This document shows, piece by piece, positions 48,697 through 60,777 of a stretch of 64,000 nucleotides of DNA. Below the pieces are notes generated by a model that worked only from the letters and a program-made list of their open reading frames with translations, searched no databases and was not told where the DNA came from. Within the stretch, counting starts at the first letter, position 1. Every line of letters starts with the position of its first letter. The stretch is taken from NCBI GenBank assembly GCA_000469685.2, contig LS997567.1, forward strand, positions 20,386,108 through 20,450,107, given 5' to 3'. This DNA comes from Haemonchus contortus. Its lineage: Eukaryota > Nematoda > Chromadorea > Rhabditida > Trichostrongylidae. A program made the translations under genes and the position numbers.

Positions 48697-48752
<56 letters not shown>
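48697..48752. repeat. (TA)n microsatellite
   Basis: Uninterrupted TA tract between two Tc1/mariner-type ends, consistent with both using TA targets. Confidence 0.95.
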
Positions 48753-48756
<4 letters not shown>

Positions 48757-49220
48757 GGTGCCCAAAAAAAAGAGACACTTCCACTGCTCAGCTTGTACCA
48801 CCAATGTAATCTAACTTTATTAAATTCTGACTGAATATTACCACCCGAAAAATCAACAACACATTGTACTCGATCACGAAATTCTTCAATATCCTTCCGC
48901 ACGAACGAAATCAAAAGTTTTTGCCAAGCAAATTTGATGCGTCGTCTGAGGTCGGCGAGGCTCGTCTCCCACGACATCGTAGACCATTGCGGAGTTGTCG
49001 GGGCTACAGGAAGTCAGCGGTCTTCCAGATCTTAAGCGACGATGCCCAGGAATCGGTCCGTGAGCGACTCGACTGAGAAAGTTGCGTATCTGCTTGTTGC
49101 CGACCGATATCCCATAAGTCGTCTTGAGCGCGTCCGCAATGGCAGACGGCTTCATATTTTGATGCCGATATAGGAACCACACGAGTTCCTGCTTCCTTTC
49201 ATTAAGCAACATTCTTAGTA
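48753..49220 (-). pseudogene. Deleted Tc1/mariner element, another family
   Basis: The left end CAGAGGTGCCCAAAAAAAAG abuts the TA tract. Minus-strand 49212-48886 encodes an HTH-like N-terminus (LNERKQELVWFLYRHQNMKP, SAIADALKTTYGISVG). An overlapping frame (48977-48780) gives a possible transposase C-terminus (KDIEEFRDRVQCVVDFSGGN). The catalytic core is missing. The right terminus was not identified. Confidence 0.5.
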
Positions 49221-49298
49221 CAATTTACCCAATCACATTCTTCGGCTGCTTCAATCGGTGCGACGTATTCCGCCCTGGATTAGGCCCCATGCAGAGTG

Positions 49299-49449
<151 letters not shown>

Positions 49450-49545
49450 GCGGCTACGCACGCTATTGCGTGCACTAGGTGCTCTAGCAATGAGGGACCA
49501 AGCAACATAAGCTTCTGATTTTCATTATAGACCTTTATCATCTGA

Positions 49546-51067
49546 CTAGGGAAGGATCTCAAGTCGATGTGGCCATTTGAAATGAGACCTACACTGCTAG
49601 ACGTATTTTTGGATGGTGAGTTCAAATCTGCTTTCCAAATTTGCTGAGCGTTTCTCTGAACAGAGTTATGAGGGTGGTTTCAGGGGGCTTAACATGAGAA
49701 AAACTAAATTACATGAACGTTCCTCAGCTCTCACCGGCGGCTTGGTGTAGTGGTAAGCGTGACGCTTTATAGGCGAGAGGCGAGGGATCGGGTTTTTTGG
49801 GAGACGGAGTTTTTACATTACATAGAATTTTTCCCTAAAGGACTAGAAAATACTCTTATGGTGAGATTATCACGTTTTATGGCCTTCTAATGCCTTTGCT
49901 GATACCTCCTCCTACCTACCTACCTGTTACCGAGTGGGAGATTCCTCCGTGCGCAAAATTTGGAGGTCCGGGAAGGAAAATGCATATGATGAGTAATGAT
50001 GATGCTAGATTGGGTGCGATGGTGCATGACAGCTCGGACTGACCAACACCGGCGCTGGTGATAGTGGACTCGAAGACCAGAAAGCTATTCAGTGCACCTT
50101 AAATCTACAAAAGCAAGTGAAGGGGTTGACACCCTCCTCGAGGCTACTACGAGGCTAATGCAGCCCGATAAAAACTTATTTCTCATTTCCTTTCAAAAAT
50201 ATGGTTAAACCCTCACCACCTCATATGAAACAGCTCATAATTTCAACTTTTGCGCGTACACACGAGACCCCATTCCTCGCTCACTGTCGCTTGTCCACTT
50301 TCAGTTCTGTCCGGCTAGATTTAGGAAATTTCTCATATATTCATGGTATGCTGCCGGCTACTTAAGCACTCACCCGGTTGATTTTGGGACGCCTACACAA
50401 TTCTGTTTTTCTTCTGATTTGCTGTTAGTAAGTGTAAAGCAATGAACTGTGACGAGTCCTTCTTCATCCGTTGCTCTCATTGTGAGAAGCTTCTTTGTTT
50501 CAAGCATTGCGTTCTAGAGTATCACATTTGTTCATTCAAGTGACAAGAGTTATCCTACTGTGAATATGGAGTGCATGGGCATGCGAGTAAAACTAAAGTA
50601 TTACTTCATGTGGGTAAATATCAGTAAAAACATTAAAAGGTCATAAAACGTGATAATCACACCATAAGAGTATTGTCTAGTCCTTGAAGGGAAAATCCTA
50701 TGTAATGCAAAAACTCCGTCCCCCAAAAAACCCGATCCCTAGCCTCTCGCCTATAGAGGCGTCACGCTTACCACTACACCAAGCCGCCGCTGAGAGCTGA
50801 GGAACATCCATGTAATTTGAGTTTTCTCATGTCAAGCTCCCTGGAATCACCCTCATAGCTCTGTTCAGAGAAACGCTCGGCAAATTTGGAGAGCAAATTC
50901 AAACTCAGCATCCGAAAATACGTCCAGTAGTGTTGGTCTTATTTTGAATGCCTACTTCGACTTGGGATCCTTTCCTGGTTAGCAGATTTGAACTCAGCAT
51001 TCAAAAACACGTCTAGCAGTGTAGGTCTCATTTCAAATGGCCACTTCGACTTGGGATCCTTCCCTGG
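49546..51067. mobile_element. Long-TIR DNA element, subfamily 2 (TSD TGA)
   Basis: It begins CTAGGGAAGGATCTCAAGTCG and ends with the inverse of CCAGGGAAGGATCCCAAGTCG. TGA lies on both sides (49543-49545, 51068-51070). Copy 3 of the host Helitron has the uninterrupted site CATCTGAGCC near 18850, which confirms the insertion. The tRNA-like string is in both arms (about 49739-49790 and 50735-50790). The right side carries two successive right termini: one ends CCTTTCCTGG-TTA near 50980, the other at 51067. There is no coding sequence. Confidence 0.8.
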
Positions 51068-52365
51068 TGAGCTTCTTCTTTGACACTTCTGTAGCGGCCA
51101 CCAGTTTTCTGGGATGTGAAATGGGGCTGTGTGTGGCCATGAAGAGTACTCCGATGTATCCAGATCGAATACCTCTGCAGTCCATGTAGTAGAAGAAACT
51201 GTGTAGTTTGGGCCGTATGTGGCCATGAACACTAACTTCGAAAGAAAAGCTCCTTTGCTTAGTTGTAAGGATTTACACGTCTCTACACCCTATGCACCTG
51301 TGTGACCGAGGTTACTGTAGACTTTATTTTATGAGGTCTGAAGGTAATGTAGTGCCTCTGCTCTTCTGTAGAAGGGACTACTGTTCGTGGAACCATGGAT
51401 ACTAACTTTTAAAAAATTTTTTGCCTAATTTTTGAAAAAGTTTAGTGGTATCCCCTATTTGTACACCTATGTGGTCTGGGTTAGTGTGAAGGACAGATGT
51501 ATAGGCTTTTGATTTCAGCGCCGCCCCCCCCCCCCCCTCCCCCTCTTTGCGAGCCCCATCCACTTCAAACTTCGAACCACATTACTTTTACTACCTCCAG
51601 ACCCTTTTTCCCGCGTTCTAAAACGCATCTGAAGAGACTTGATAATTTTGATGTAAGCCCGCTTTAGTGCCAATCCCGCCCATTTACGGGATCTGACCAC
51701 AATTGTTCTACTACATCTTACCACCTTTTTGCCGCGTCCCAGAAAGTTTCTGAACAGAGTTATAAACTTCTGTCTAAGCCAGGCCCACTTCAGTGGAAAC
51801 CCCGCCACTTTGAGGTGGCCACATTTGTCCCATTACTTCCAACCACTTTTGTCCCGCATTCTAGAACGTTTCCAAGCGAAGTTGCATTCATTTTTGAAAA
51901 GTGGCTTTCGTCTCAACGCACGCCCTGCTCATCGTGGGCGGGGCTTCGCTGAGCTTACGCATGCGTAGCGCGCATAAGGCCCTGCTCACTCTTTTTATTT
52001 TTTCCCGGCCTCTGCGCCTTAATTGAATCGAGTTATTAATACACCTGAAAAGTACCGCCCATTTTGAGAAAGCTCCGCCCACGGTACGTGGGTCTCCTCC
52101 ATCTGGTTTGTTGGCCCAATCCTAACCTTTGAACATTTTTCCCCGGTGTCTGGAATTTTTCGAAGCAAAAAGATGTTTGACTGTTGGCACCGCCCCTTCC
52201 GACACTTGCCCCGCCCCCATGGGCGGAGCTCCGCAGAGCTCGTATGTGCTCTGTTAATTTTGTCTTGGGCCCCACCCATCCCGAACTTGTCCCGACCTCT
52301 AAAGGCGTTTTTTTTCAGGTATAACCGGATTGCGTGACAAACAGACAGACAAACAAACAAACATA

Positions 52366-53234
52366 TTAGGTTGGAAGGAAAGTCCTGCAACACAATGAAG
52401 GTCTTCTTCAAATCATTTCTGAAATTTTCCAGGCCAATCAATTTTCGGAAATATATTTACCAAAGAGGTCAACAACCTTCTATTATCCTTTGAGTAAGTC
52501 ACTGATGCCTTTTATCCAGGAGTGAGGAAGCTGTGACTCAAAGAAGTAATTGACTGCCGTTTTCAGACCACATTAAGTTACGAATTTTTTTCCACAACGG
52601 GATGCTCAAAAAGGAGGAGCGCATGGTAGGTAAAAGGGGCAACACTTGGGGAGTACGACTGATGAACAACCTGGAACCAATTATAATCGTAGAACTTTTG
52701 ACGCGTGTTTAAAGCGAAATTTTGACGCGCGATGACCCTCTGTAAAGCCCTGATTTACGGTTTTGATCGTCCTTCTCTAACCCCGCTGACCAAATTTCGG
52801 GGTTCATAGGGGTAGCCGATAGCTGTGTCCATCTAGTCTGCGTTTAGCACCTCATAGTGGATGGATCCCTTCATCCTCCTCTGGATGAAGGGACGATGCT
52901 TGCGTTACTCAGAAGGCTAGTATCTCCTCCAGTGAAGCGATCCAACCGATTGTTGACCGTCGATCGGTGAGCAGTGCCAGCACTGAATAAGTTGCTGAGC
53001 CGCACCCGCGTTTTTCCCTTGGCGTACTTAGTAGAAGGTGATGGTACGAATCGTGTGTTTCCCATTCATTGACCGCAATGCTGCTGGAGCCCACACGCGT
53101 GCCCTTATTTACTCACATGTTGATTACCTGAGGAATGTCCTACAAGTTAATCACTCTTGCTACCGTGTTCACACTGTTGATACAAATTACTGACGCTTCA
53201 AATTTTTTGTCGCAGGACTTTCCTTCCAACCTAA
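52366..53234 (-). mobile_element. mariner-type element, internally deleted
   Basis: The ends read TTAGGTTGGAAGGAAAGTCC and its inverse, with TA at both sides. TTAGGTTGG is a typical mariner start. Minus-strand 53065-52871 gives GTAHRSTVNNRLDRF..GDTSL, resembling the mariner HTH end (..RTVQRWF.RF..GD.SL). No catalytic region. It lies inside Helitron copy 4. Confidence 0.65.
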
Positions 53235-53271
53235 TATATACATACGAACAAACAGACACCAAATTTGTCGA

Positions 53272-54115
53272 TTATGCTTACTATATATAAACCGGAGCGG
53301 AGGTGGTGTAGTGGCAAGTGGCGCACTATATCGCACGCACGGTCAGGGGTTCGAATCCCGGATCGATGCCCGCCTGGGCCAACCAAGCCTTCCATCCCTC
53401 CGGGTCGATGAATTGGTACCAGACTCGTCTGGGAGGATAAAAGCACTGACTTGTACATCGGCTGGCCACCGCAAGTCATTGTATAGGCCACATACGCACT
53501 CATTACGCCGCTACGATTCTGAGTGGAAGTCGAGTGCGGGGGCGCATCCCTCAGACGGGATTGATTAACGCCAAAAACTTTATCCTTTATCCTTTGGTTT
53601 GGTGTGTCTGTATGTTTGTCCGTTTGTCTGTCTGTTTGTCTGTCTCTTTGTCTGTTTGTCGTCACAAATTTCAGTATCATCTGAAGAAGCAACTGTAGAG
53701 AACAGGTCAAGCCTGGAAAGGGTGGAGTCGAGGGCAAGACTAACAGAGCACACATGAGCCCAGCGGAACTCCGCCTAGAAGGGGCGTGATAAGTACCGGC
53801 ATGGGTGGTGCTTAAAGCGACTCACTGATTTCGGCTTGAGGAAAGCCCAGACACCAGGAAAAAAATGAGCAAAGGTCAGGAATGGGTCATCAAATCATAC
53901 AAAGGAGATCTACCTGTTGTGGGCGGAACGTGCTCAAAGTGGGCGGTACTTTTCCATGGATTCATAACTCTGGTAAACGAAGGCGTGGAAGCCAGAGAAG
54001 AATATAAAGTGAGTGTACAGGGCCTTATATATGCTGAGCATGCATAACATTAGCGAAGCTCCGTGCACGATGGGCGGGGCGTGCTCTCAGAGGAAAGGTA
54101 CTGTTTAGAATAGTT
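53272..54115 (+). mobile_element. Helitron-like element, copy 5 (5' part), with SINE insertion
   Basis: The plus-strand 5' end CTTACTATATATAAACC at about 53276 continues, after the SINE, as GGTTTGGTGTGTCTGTATG with GTTTGTCTGTC repeats (53597-53670). Family body follows to about 54100 (CGGAACTCCGCC, GTGGGCGGAACG, GATGGGCGGGGCG). The 3' end is lost where copy 6 begins. Confidence 0.6.
53296..53597 (+). repeat. tRNA-derived SINE, full-length copy
   Basis: The head resembles a tRNA: A-box TGGTGTAGTGG at 53304-53314, B-box GGTTCGAATCC at 53348-53358. A tRNA-unrelated body of ~200 b follows, with a short TTTATCCTTTATCCTTTG tail. It interrupts the 5' end of a Helitron-like element. RNA polymerase III boxes plus a truncated second copy at 40283-40495 support a retroposed SINE. 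Confidence 0.75.
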
Positions 54116-54138
54116 CGTAGCTTTGTTAAATCATTATA

Positions 54139-55979
54139 TCTATCTAATATCTATAAAGCACAGGTTTGGTGTGTCTGTATGTTTGTCCTTTTGTCTGTCT
54201 GTTTGTCTGTTTGTCATCGCAAATTTCGGTATACTTACCATATTATATGTATGTATTATATGTATGTATGAATGTATGTATGTATGTATGAATGTATGTA
54301 TGTATGTATGTATGTATGTATGTATGTATGTATGTATGTATGTATGTATGTATGTATGTATGTATGTATGTATGTATGGTATGTATGTATGTATGTATGT
54401 ATGTATGTATGTATGTATGAATGTATGAATGTATGAATGTATGAATGTATGAATGTATGAATGTATGAATGTATGAATGTATGAATGTATGAATGTATGA
54501 ATGTATGTATGTATGTATGTATGTATGTATGTATGTATGTATGTATGTATGTATGTATGTATGTATGTATGTATGTATGTATGTATGTATGTATGTATGT
54601 ATGTATGTATGTATGTATGTATGTATGTATGTATGTATGTATGTATGTATGTATGTATGTATGTATGTATGTATGTATGTATGTATGTATGTATGTATGT
54701 ATGTATGTATGTATGTATGTATGTATGTATGTATGTATGTATGTATGTATGTATGTATGTATGTATGTATGTATGTATGTATGTATGTATGTATGTATGT
54801 ATGTATGTATGTATGTATGTATGTATGTATGTATGTATGTATGTATGTATGTATGTATGTATGTATGTATGTATGTATGTATGTATGTATGTATGTATGT
54901 ATGTATGTATGTATGTATGTATGTATGTATGTATGTATGTATGTATGTATGTATGTATGTATGTATGTATGTATGTATGTATGTATGTATGTATGTATGT
55001 ATGTATGTATGTATGTATGTATGTATGTATGTATGTATGTATGTATGTATGTATGTATGTATGTATGTATGTATGTATGTATGTATGTATGTATGTATGT
55101 ATGTATGTATGTATGTATGTATGTATGTATGTATGTATGTATGTATGTATGTATGTATGTATGTGACGAAATTCCTTAGCTCCTTCAGATTTGTCTGGAG
55201 AGATCGGGTCAAGCGTGGGATGGGTGGGCCATATCCCGAGAAGTATAAGCACACATCAGCTTGGCGGAGCCCCGCCCATAGTGGGCGTGGCGTGTAACGA
55301 AATGAGCTGTACTGAGGACCATGATTTCAAATTCAGTCACAAGACGGCCTCAAAACTGGGGTGTGAAGATGGCTAGAGGTCTGCATTGGTAAATTAGATC
55401 CAACTGGGGAGACCCACCCCGATGGGCGGGGCGTTCTCCAGAAATGCAATGCTTTATAAAAACATTTATAACCCGGTTTGGAGAAAGCCAACAGAGCAGG
55501 AAGAAGTTGATATGGGAGAAGCATTGTCGAAGGTGTCTCCAGCATAAATGACATGAGCGGAGGCCCCGCCCACAATGGGGCGGAGCGTGCCTCGAAGCTC
55601 ACATCCCTTCTTACATTTATATACGAAAATCCATAATTCCAGTTCCCATGGACCTAGAAAGTTCAAGCTTGGTAGGAGCACAGGCGCTATGGGGCAAAAC
55701 TTATGGTGGGTGGTAGAACCAGGCTCCGCCCACAAGCGGGCGGGGTTTGGGCAAAAATTAATAACTCCTGTCCTCATGGACCTAGAAAGTTCAGACTTGG
55801 TAGGAGTACAGACGCCATGATGGGGAAGCTTATGGTGGGTGGGCAGGGCCAGACTCCGCCCACGGGAGGCGGGGTTTGAACGGGAACTCATAACCCGATA
55901 AAGGTCTATAATGAGAATCAGCTCATGTCTCTCATGGCTAGAGCCCCTAGCGCGCGCGAGAGCGTGCGTAGCCGCCTGG
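54139..55979 (+). mobile_element. Helitron-like element, copy 6, expanded by a microsatellite
   Basis: The 5' end is near TCTATCTAATATCTATAAAGC (54139), then GTTTGGTGTGTCTGTATG. The 3' end is GCGCGC GAGA GCGTGC, GTAGCCGC and CTGG at 55976-55979, followed by T. GC-box units occupy 55250-55900. The tetranucleotide region is replaced by about 920 b of ATGT repeats. Plus-strand orientation, opposite to copies 1-4. Confidence 0.65.
54241..55164. repeat. (ATGT)n microsatellite, ~920 b
   Basis: Nearly pure ATGT, with an ATGA variant block at about 54415-54505 (ATGT-ATGA alternation) and single-base slips at 54377-54379. Long MYVC/HTYI open frames on both strands are artefacts. Assembly length should be treated with caution. 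Confidence 0.97.
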
Positions 55980-56650
55980 TATTATATATCCATTAGAGGT
56001 CGGGATCTCAAAATGGGCGGTACGTTTCAGATATATTCATAACTCGATTCAATTAAGGCGCAGAGGCCGGGAAAAAATAAAAAGATTGAGCAGGGCCTTA
56101 TGCGTGCTGGGCATGCGTATGCTTAGCGAAGCTCCGCCCACGACGGGCGGGGCCTGCGTTGGGACGAGAGCCACTTTTCGAAAACGGATGCAGCTTTGCT
56201 TGAAAAACGTCTGGAATGCGGGAAAAAAGTGGTTGGAGATAATGGAACAAATGTGGCCGAATCCTCGAAGTGGGCGTGGTTGGCACTAAAGTGGGCAGAG
56301 CTTAGATCAGAAAGTTATAACTCTATTCAGAGATTTTCTGGGATGCGGCAAAATGGTGTTAAGGTGTAGAAGAACAAATGTGGTCAAATACCAGAAGTGG
56401 GGGGAGGGGTTGGCACCAAAGTGGGCGGAGCTTAGACCAAATATTTATAGCTCTATATATAAAATAATAGATAGCAACTTACGACGGGTGGTAGGACTGT
56501 ATCCCGCTCACAGGGGGCGAGGTTTGCGCGAAATGATCGTTTGAGCGAAAAATTATAACTTCTGTCACGGTGAACCTGGAGCGTTCAAATTCAGTAGGAA
56601 GGCTGGAAGTAGGGTGGGAACACTAGACGATAGAACAGACCTTAGAGAGC
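55980..56650 (+). mobile_element. Helitron-like fragment, copy 7
   Basis: From 56008 the sequence matches GC-box units of copies 3 and 4 in opposite orientation (GGGCGGTACGTTTCAGATAT, CGACGGGCGGGGCCTGCG). A change of unit type follows at 56460. Neither terminus is present. Confidence 0.55.
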
Positions 56651-57299
56651 AAGAACCACTCATCAGTTGAATTCTGACCTCTTTGTTATTACGATCTAGC
56701 TTTGGCTCTTTGCTATATTCTGTCCGAGAAGAAGGGTAAGTGCAACGATAGGGATCGGTTAAGAGTACTTAATTATAAAGATATGAACTCTTCCATTTCT
56801 TACAATTAGATTACGACCGCCACCCAGCAAAGTTTCTGACTCAAGAAAAGATCACGGCTTCTCTTTGTTTCGATATCACTCTTGGCAAAAGTAATCCGAC
56901 CGATGATAATCCTGAAATCTCATCTAATAATATATCCGTAGAGAATGGGAGCTTCATTGATGAAGGCATTTGTTAATGGTGTTATTATGACTCAACATTT
57001 GTGAGATCCATTCAAGCCTCTGGTTGCCTACGAGTTGAACCTTCAATTGGTTTTTATTTCTAAGATGATCAACAACAGATCAAGAGTTCTAATCATAGGC
57101 ATAAGCGTCGGCGCATTTTGAATACCATTTGCATGCCCTGTTAGTCCTCTGTCTGATTTCGCGTTCGAAAAATTATCATTTGTTATGAAGGAGGAGTAGG
57201 TCAATTAGCCGATTCTTGAAATTTACCGTAGAAAGGAGGGAAGCCCGGAGTTGCCGGGCGAACCCGACTGGTATATGAATACATAGTAGTAGGATAGTG
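56651..57299. other. ETS intron, no recognised gene
   Basis: Unassigned AT-rich sequence. Nothing with domain or terminus character. Confidence 0.4.
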
Positions 57300-58549
57300 G
57301 ATATGAAGGAAGCAGGAATGAGAGGTACAGCAATTGCGAGAATGCCGGATATTCCAGAGTGCACAATGTCATCGATTCTCACTCGTTTTCGTGAGAGTAA
57401 CGCGTAGACAGCGCTTCAGAATGAGCAGGCCGCGTTTAACATCTACTTGCCAGGATGAGCGCGTTGTTTGGCTCCCAAAAGTCAATCCCACGCTTAACAT
57501 CGTCGATCGCGGTTGAGTTCAATGCCCAATGATGGACTGATTATAAGCAAGCGGACTGTGGCAAGAAGGCTCAATGCTGCAGGGCTGATTGGAAGGCACC
57601 TCGCTAAAAATGCTGATCAGCTCGAAGAATCGAAAGGCAACAGTAGAGTTCGCTCGCCGCTTCCTGCACTGGACTTCAATCGAGTCGAGCAAGGATCTCT
57701 TTACCGATGAGAGCAAGTTCAACCTCTATGGTTCGGATGGTATCAAGCATGTGAGACGTCCTACTGGTGGAAGATACAATCCGAAATGCACCAAGCCCTC
57801 TGTTAAGCACTGCGGTGGATCAGTTAAGGTGGGCGGGCATTCGTGTTCAACGAGATTGACTCGTTGAACAAGAAGGCAGGATGAGTGGTCAAAGCTACGC
57901 GACTATGGTCATTGAAAAAGAATCTTGCCGTGGGCGGAAGATAACATGTCAGACGGGTCGGTTTTGCTCGACCGGTGCAAGACCTTGACGCGAAACAACT
58001 TCTCATGCGGCGGAAACTCGTTTCAGCATGAAAATATGAGGCTTTTGAACTGACCAAGCCAATTTCCAGACCTCATTCCGGTCAAACACATACGTGAAGA
58101 GCTGGAGAGGCGTTGTACTAAGCAGCCATGCAGCAGCAGTGATCAGAATTTTGCTTCACTTGCGGAGGGAATGTAACGCCATGCGGATGACTGTTTTCAG
58201 AAGTTCATAGGATCAATACCAGCAGCAATCTTCAAAAGTCGTGGCTTTCCGTCGAAACCTAATTGTTTGCAGTAGCTATGGTTTTAACTTTAACAGTCAG
58301 CAGCTACAGCAGCAGCTACAATTTTGTCAATGAAATGGCTCTTTTCTTAGGCCTGAGTTGTTTTCCTCTTGGAAGATTGTGCATTTGACCTCCTCTACAT
58401 ACCGTAAAAGCTGTTGGAATGAGGTGCAATTGATGTTCGTTTTATGTGACAATGCTACACATGACGTAATATTTACAAGCAAATCAGTCAAGCATGGAAA
58501 AAAATACTCATAAAAACCGTTTTGGCGAAGACTTTTGACCGTTACTGTA
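57300..58549 (+). pseudogene. Tc1-like transposase remnant with right terminus
   Basis: The plus strand gives, in shifted frames: ISKRTVARRLNAAGLIGRH and FARRFLHWTSIESSKD, then LFTDESKFNLYGSDG (first D), VRRPTGGRYNPKC and TVKHCGGSVKVGG equivalents. Near 58060-58120 it gives SQFPDLIPVKHIREELERR, where relatives have SPDLNPIEH; the catalytic E is K here. The right terminus ends CAAAAC..GACTTTTGACCGTTACTGTA at 58549. The left terminus is not found. Same family as 36864-37642 and 61924-63060. Confidence 0.8.
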
Positions 58550-59034
58550 GGTTACGAAGTAATCGGTTCTGCAAAAATTTTTAATTGGAAGCATCAGCAG
58601 CAGCATGTCAGAGGGGTATATTTGGGGTTGCCATGGCGAGAAGCGATCTAGAAATGATGCAAGGGAGGCTTTAATCCCGGAGGTCGTGGCAGAGACGCTC
58701 TCACTGAAAAACAAGTCAGTGAGGGTATTTGCGTACTTTCTGCTCGTTTGTACCCTCTGGCGGAAACGGGGGAAATGGTTCTTGAGAACAGACAGGTTAC
58801 TCATCAATCATGTGATTGTGATCGATATTCACTTGAAGTCAGTGCTACTTTGCTTGACCCACTGTGATCGGCTGATTTTCCATAGTACACCTGATTCATT
58901 ATATCTTGAATCATATTCGAGTCGTTAGAATTGGCACGCGACATCGCCCAACTAAATGGTTGCTGCATTTCTTCGAGTACACACAGAGATTTTTCCAGTG
59001 GCGTGGTGAGAAGACATGCTGGTACTTTTATGGA
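58550..59034. other. ETS intron, unassigned
   Basis: Possible start of the Penelope-like fragment, but no reverse transcriptase motif is visible in any frame. Confidence 0.3.
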
Positions 59035-59575
59035 AGGAAGAGTCCCTTTGTACTGCCATTTATCTCTGATGAGGTCTGCGCCACCATCAGAATATGTGTT
59101 GAGAGGGCGGTTCTGGAAATTACAGTTGCCATTGTAAGCCTACCCTTCAATCTTGGTTTGAAATCGGCAATACGACCGCCTATCTACTACCTAATTGCTT
59201 GGTATGTCCGACTGGCAGAGAAGGGGATTGCGCTATGACCAGAGTGGTCTATAAAATCATTTGCCGTAACTGCGGGGATGAGCATATCGGTGAAACGGCA
59301 AAATCACTCCATGTGAAAATTAAGGAGTACCTAGATGGCAATCGAGTGAGGCAGTCAGTCTACCGCCTTAGAAGCCCACCGCATTCTAAGTCATAACGGA
59401 GACGGCTCTAAGGTTTCCGTGGAGGTCGTGGCCAAGGAACGCAATTGTGCGCGCGCAAGTCCCTCGAGGCATTTTGCATACAGGGCACCAATCCAAAAAT
59501 GAACCAGAGTGGCGAAGGCCTCATAATTACGCGGGAATTGAGGCCTTACATAAAGTTGGCCTTTCCGCAGTGATT
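59035..59575 (+). pseudogene. Penelope-like element, 3' fragment with GIY-YIG endonuclease
   Basis: An upstream frame gives FVLPFISDEVCATIR and ERAVLEITVAIV. A shifted frame at 59235-59350 gives VVYKIICRNCGDEHIGETAK, then LHVKIKEYLDG. This matches the GIY-YIG-type endonuclease of Penelope-like retroelements: a C..C pair, the IGET string, and R/K-rich helix. A further frame at 59460-59570 reads LEAFCIQGTNPKMN and ITRELRPYIKLAFPQ, the usual tail. Three frames are needed, so it is inactive. The reverse transcriptase half is absent. Confidence 0.75.
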
Positions 59576-60777
59576 CCGTTGAAGGCTAAGCCCAGCTGAC
59601 CTGGTCTCACTATCGGTTGCTAGGTGACTTCGAGGATCCCTGAAGTGACGGTGAGTGCTGCTTCAGGTTACGTGCTATCCTAGATGGTTTCGAACTCCCG
59701 TAAAGTTGTTGAGACACTTGATCAAACAACCACGAATTGGTTTCAATCCACTTCAGACTCTGAGGAGGCCGATATCACCGAAAGCCTAGCTAGTAAGGTC
59801 TTAATAAGAACTTCGTGAGAGTTCAAAGGAAATCGATATCAAATCATATCGGGTAAAACTTCACTCTCTTAAACGTCCGGTTCACGATCGAAATTTTTCC
59901 TGAGACGTCCCGCTAGAATGAACTGACGGCCCTCAGAAATAGTTTTTCGCTGACGGAGGATGAGGAAAGGCTCTCTTTGTGAACGAAAAGCATCGCGATA
60001 ACAGGGTCGCTTCCGCCAGGAATTGCTTCCGAATCGACGCAGTAAAGTGTCTTTCATGTCTTTCTGTTTGCTCTTTCTTCTATTGGTGTTTCTTTCTCCA
60101 CGTTATTTTTTTTGGTGAAAACAGTTTTATCGCGTTGTTTTACATGGCAATCGGACCTACTTGCGATCTGTGAAAGGATAAGCTCCAGTTGACTAGATAA
60201 AATTCTACGGGAGGAGGCAATATCTTCTCGTAATCGTCTACATTTATGACTTGTTCTGAAAAAGCTCGAATCTTCTGGTTACCTAGTTGTAATGCGTCGT
60301 GCTCTTCTTTTTGGAGTCACATTCGGCAGAAAACCAAAACCTAGTATTCAAGCAGGATGATGCTTCTATTCACGTTAGCCGGAGCACCTAAGTTTAGTCG
60401 GCACCAAATCGACCATTGATAGCCTTACTTTAGATTACACAATCGTATTTTCGGGATAGCTGGAAGGTATAGGTGCTCAATTAATTACTAATCACGCAAC
60501 GTCCCCTAATCATTTAGATGCAGAATAAACGGATTTGCTCAGTGGCTGTATCATTTTGCAAAACAGGCGAAGTGAACTTTCGATTGATACCGTTCGTCGA
60601 AATCCTACCATTCGAAACGCTTGTAGATCGTTACCTTCAGAACACTTGTAGGTTGTTGGTCAGGACCATCTGGTACGAATATGGAGCAAGCAGTTTTTGC
60701 ATAAATGAGTCATTTACACCCATGAATTAAATGCTTGAATTTGGTTTATAATGTTTGTACAATCACGCTTCTTTCAG
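59576..60777. other. ETS intron, no recognised gene
   Basis: No transposon terminus or coding motif recognised before the last ETS exon. Confidence 0.4.

Noticed and set aside
53281..55164. CRISPR-like regular repeats
   Set aside because: Spacers are absent; the arrays are simple microsatellites or tandem GC-box units in a eukaryotic setting.
54140..55297. Open frames of 221-370 codons with MYVC or HTYI repeats
   Set aside because: All are readings of the (ATGT)n array in several frames and both strands; no codon bias or domain.
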